Shown here piece by piece: positions 60,995 through 64,000 of a DNA stretch of 64,000 nt. A program made the position numbers and the translations under genes. The stretch covers positions 1-64,000 of the forward strand of contig JAJCYR010000021.1 of assembly GCA_029262775.1 (NCBI GenBank), written 5' to 3'. Under the pieces are notes generated by a model. It saw only the letters and a program-made list of their open reading frames with translations, was not told the origin of the DNA and made no database searches. Position 1 is the stretch's first letter; each line of letters begins with the position of its first letter. This stretch comes from Bacteroidota bacterium. Lineage in GTDB: Bacteria; Bacteroidota; Rhodothermia; Rhodothermales; UBA10348.

Positions 60995-63559
60995 GAACCG
61001 GTCGTTGATGTCCGATTTGGGCTGCTTGATCCGCAACAGATCTCTCAGATGACCACTTTTGACGTGCAGGTCGAAGCCCCAGGACTGGAAGGAACCGAAG
61101 GGAATCCAGTTGAAAGACATCTGCCAGCAATCGAAGTCGTGTGCGAGCGCAATGTTGGTTGTCACCAGCTCCCGCTGTTCGATGTCATAGCCCGTGCGGC
61201 CAGCCACTTTCCAGTTGGGTGTCAGGCTGAAGTCGAATGAGGTATTCAGGATGGCCCGTCGAATGGTTGACAGACCCGGCTTTGTGATGCCATACGTGAA
61301 GTCGATAGACGTGGACCAAGGAATGGAAAAGTCGGTGTTGGGGGAGCGCAGGGAGCTCTGAAGAATCTGGGCTGAGCCCGTCGGGTCGCTTAGGCCGCCC
61401 GGTACAAAGCCACCGCGCGGCGCCGTCATGGGGCGGTCTCCGGCGCCCGTACGGCTACGAAGCGATGTGCGCACGGTGATGTTGGCCGAGGTCAGCCGTC
61501 CGAGTGGCGAGGTGAGGGTGAAGGCGCTGCCTTTCGTCAGGCCACCCGACGGAGACAGGTCGTACGGAGAAAATGTGCTGCGGGCGTCGACATCGACCTT
61601 CCCTGCAACTCGGGTACGGGCCGTCAGGCGCAGATCGGCCATTTTCAGCGAGTCGGCAGCGAAGTTGTAACTGGAAGCGGCAGATAGATCAAAGAGCTTC
61701 ACGATGGCACCTGCTTCATTTTCAGAGGCGTCCGTCTGGCGGTTTCGTTTTTTTGCTTCAAACGTGTTGTTGACGGAAAACGTCAGGGCGCGCTGCTCGC
61801 CCCTGGACACGCCGGGGACAATGGCGAATTGGGTTTCTTCGCCCGAGGGGGATGTAACCGAGCGTGTGTTTCCCCACCTTTCGTCAAAAAAATCGGGCCG
61901 GTACGAGAAACCGATGTTGGGACGAACGGTGTGGCGAATGCGACTCAGTCCGGCAAAGCGGGCAGGGAACTGACCGTAGAAGACCGTGCTCGAGTTGACG
62001 GACGAGCTGAACTGCCTGAGTGCAAAAAATTCGTCCTTCGAGCTTGTGAGAACGGCTGACGAGTCGGGGGCGAGCCGTCGCTCCTCGGTGCGGAGAAACC
62101 AGTCCTCTGTGTAGGTCACATTCGGTGACAGGTTGAACCGGACGTTACCAAGTACCGGTAGGGACTGAACGGAAAAAGGAGCGGAAACGGGAATGCGGTG
62201 CGAAGCCCGGAAAGCAAACGGGTCCTCATCACCCGTCGCCCGCCGGAAGTCAGAGGGAGAGCGTAGGGCATCCCACCAGGAGATATCGGCAGCCGTGGGG
62301 TCGCCAGCGGCTTCAAACTGGGCATCTGTCAGTGGGGAAAAGTCAAATCGGTTGTCGACGTTGAGCGTGTAGCTCGTGGTGATGGCATCACGGAGTTTTA
62401 CATTGTTCTGCGAAAAGCGGAATGAAGGCAGCACCATATTCACTTGGCCGCTGGCGAGCGATTGTCGCTGACTTGCCTGGAGGGACATGCTTCGCGACGT
62501 CCATCGCTGGCTGTAGCGGAGGGATGACTGCAGGTCCTGTCGGACGCGGTCCTCGTATTGCTGGGAAACAGCCCGGAGAAAGGAGGTCGATGACAGGTTC
62601 ACACTCGTGTTGAATGTGGCGGTCTGGCCTATGGTCTGATTGTGGGTCCACCGAAATGCGCTGGTCTGCTTGATGGCAAAAAGAGGGTCGCCCCGCACGC
62701 CATTCCGAAAACGGGCATAATCCACCTGCAATTGCCCGTCGAATGCGTAGCGCTTCCGATATCGGTACAGGCTGCGGGTTTCCCAGCTTCCCTGCGTCCA
62801 GAACCCCGTCTGAAGCTGGAGATCCATAAACTCATTCATGGCAAAGTACCATCCAAAGTCGCGCAGGTAAAAACCGAACTCATCTTCGCCGTACGTAGGG
62901 GGCAGTGGGCCGGATCGTCGTGTGTCCCGCGCCGGGAGAAATCCGAACGGAAGCCAGAGTGGCGTCGGAATATTGAACAGGAACAGTTGAATAGGGCCCG
63001 TATAAATCCAGTCATCGCCGACCATTTTCATTTTCTTCGAGCGGAGCGAGTACGACGGATTCTCGGTACAATTGCATGTCGTGTAGACACCATCGCGGAT
63101 GAAGAGGGTATTGTCTTCAATCGCTTTTACGACGCCAGCCCGGATGAATCCGTCCTCTATTTGTGTCTCAGCACCCACAATACGACCCCTGCGGGTATTC
63201 AGATTGAATGCGAGCGTCGTACCCTGGAACTCCTCGCCGGCCTGTACAATGGTTGGCCGGCCTACGAGGCCTGAATCGGCTCTGAGCCCGCGCGCGCGGA
63301 GCTCATCGATGTCGAAGAGAATATCAATCGTCCATGCCGTGAGTTGTACATCTTCATACACGACGGAGGCATTTCCGACAAGCGACGCTGAACGTGTCGC
63401 CGTTGCCAGTCTGATGAGAAGGGAATCGGAGGCAACAAACTCGACAGGGCGGGTCAGTGTACGGGCTTCCTGGGCCGTGGATATGCGAAAAGGGACGAAG
63501 GCGAGAACGGCTATCAGAAGATGACGTACACACACGGAACTATCGGCGTTCGTCAACAT
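60980..63559 (-). CDS. lptD: LPS-assembly protein LptD-like outer-membrane protein
   Basis: ASLVGNASVVYEDVQLTAWTI...TTCNCTENPSYSLRSKKMKMVGDDWIYTGPIQLFLFNIPTPLWLPFGFLP; beta-barrel C-terminus. Confidence 0.85.
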   Translation of the reverse strand: MLTNADSSVCVRHLLIAVLAFVPFRISTAQEARTLTRPVEFVASDSLLIRLATATRSASLVGNASVVYEDVQLTAWTIDILFDIDELRARGLRADSGLVGRPTIVQAGEEFQGTTLAFNLNTRRGRIVGAETQIEDGFIRAGVVKAIEDNTLFIRDGVYTTCNCTENPSYSLRSKKMKMVGDDWIYTGPIQLFLFNIPTPLWLPFGFLPARDTRRSGPLPPTYGEDEFGFYLRDFGWYFAMNEFMDLQLQTGFWTQGSWETRSLYRYRKRYAFDGQLQVDYARFRNGVRGDPLFAIKQTSAFRWTHNQTIGQTATFNTSVNLSSTSFLRAVSQQYEDRVRQDLQSSLRYSQRWTSRSMSLQASQRQSLASGQVNMVLPSFRFSQNNVKLRDAITTSYTLNVDNRFDFSPLTDAQFEAAGDPTAADISWWDALRSPSDFRRATGDEDPFAFRASHRIPVSAPFSVQSLPVLGNVRFNLSPNVTYTEDWFLRTEERRLAPDSSAVLTSSKDEFFALRQFSSSVNSSTVFYGQFPARFAGLSRIRHTVRPNIGFSYRPDFFDERWGNTRSVTSPSGEETQFAIVPGVSRGEQRALTFSVNNTFEAKKRNRQTDASENEAGAIVKLFDLSAASSYNFAADSLKMADLRLTARTRVAGKVDVDARSTFSPYDLSPSGGLTKGSAFTLTSPLGRLTSANITVRTSLRSRTGAGDRPMTAPRGGFVPGGLSDPTGSAQILQSSLRSPNTDFSIPWSTSIDFTYGITKPGLSTIRRAILNTSFDFSLTPNWKVAGRTGYDIEQRELVTTNIALAHDFDCWQMSFNWIPFGSFQSWGFDLHVKSGHLRDLLRIKQPKSDINDRFGSLL

Positions 63560-64000
63560 GTTGGAATACCATGTGGGCAGCACCGAGCACGCCAACATCG
63601 TTTCCACCCGTTTCCTGTACAATCTCAAGCCCATCTGCGAGCGCAGGGAGGACGGACCGTGCCAATGAATGACGGGCAGGGTCCAGAATATAGTCTCCTG
63701 CGCCGGAGAGCCCTCCACCGATCACGAATTTCCGGATGTCCAGCAGATTCACGATGGATCCAAGCACCCGGCCGAGTTTGTGTCCCGCCCATTCCAGCAC
63801 CCGGCGGGCACCGCTGTCACCGGAAATGGCCGCGTCGTACAACATACGGGGAGTAATTCCCATGAGATCAGGCTGGGCCATCTGGTGAATCAGGCTGTCA
63901 CGGCGATTGAGTAGCATATACCGTGCCTGTCGGGAAAGAAACCGCTGCCCGAGGTAGGCTTCGACTGCGCCGGCAACGCCACTTCGTGCAATGGGACCTT
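63540..64000 (-). CDS. ROK family protein (sugar kinase-like), 5' end beyond window
   Basis: KFVIGGGLSGAGDYILDPARHSLARSVLPALADGLEIVQETGGNDVGVLGAAHMVF; frame stays open to 64000 (GPIARSGVAGAVEAYLGQRF). Confidence 0.85.
   Translation of the reverse strand, partial: GPIARSGVAGAVEAYLGQRFLSRQARYMLLNRRDSLIHQMAQPDLMGITPRMLYDAAISGDSGARRVLEWAGHKLGRVLGSIVNLLDIRKFVIGGGLSGAGDYILDPARHSLARSVLPALADGLEIVQETGGNDVGVLGAAHMVFQHVDERR

Noticed and set aside
1-64000. tRNA, rRNA, tmRNA, SRP RNA or transposase genes
   Set aside because: None recognised by eye in the short intergenic gaps; tRNAscan-SE/Infernal would be needed to exclude small RNAs formally.

Overview
64 kb of high-GC, gene-dense bacterial chromosome. 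The protein families (GWxTD, DUF5686, DUF4249-like, DUF3467, TonB-dependent receptor with carboxypeptidase-regulatory domain, LptD, NagB-PIG-L fusion) suggest Bacteroidota sensu lato, possibly a Rhodothermia/Balneolia-type lineage; this placement is inference. About 53 CDS are supported, mostly housekeeping: dnaK, pgsA, pyrE, cinA, recA, mutS, purD, adk, an SRP/ribosomal operon (ffh-rpsP-rimM-trmD-rplS), smpB, purE/purK, ftsK, gcvT, tyrA, a glutaryl-CoA-dehydrogenase-like ACAD, nagB, rsgA, topA, ppdK, lon, CBS, lptG-like, sucC, lptD and a truncated ROK kinase. I see no rRNA, tRNA, CRISPR array, prophage or transposase. The least explained region is 26.7-34.5 kb, a TonB receptor and lipoprotein bracketed by two GWxTD-like proteins with degenerate signature motifs. 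Other points worth a second look: a hairpin repeat flanking yceI, an elaborate recA upstream region, a nine-copy 24-bp repeat in rpsP, two enzyme-like proteins with apparently lost catalytic motifs, a NagB-PIG-L fusion with an altered active-site motif, and very strong hairpins at 16.2 and 51.1 kb. All calls come from reading the sequence only; no database search was run.
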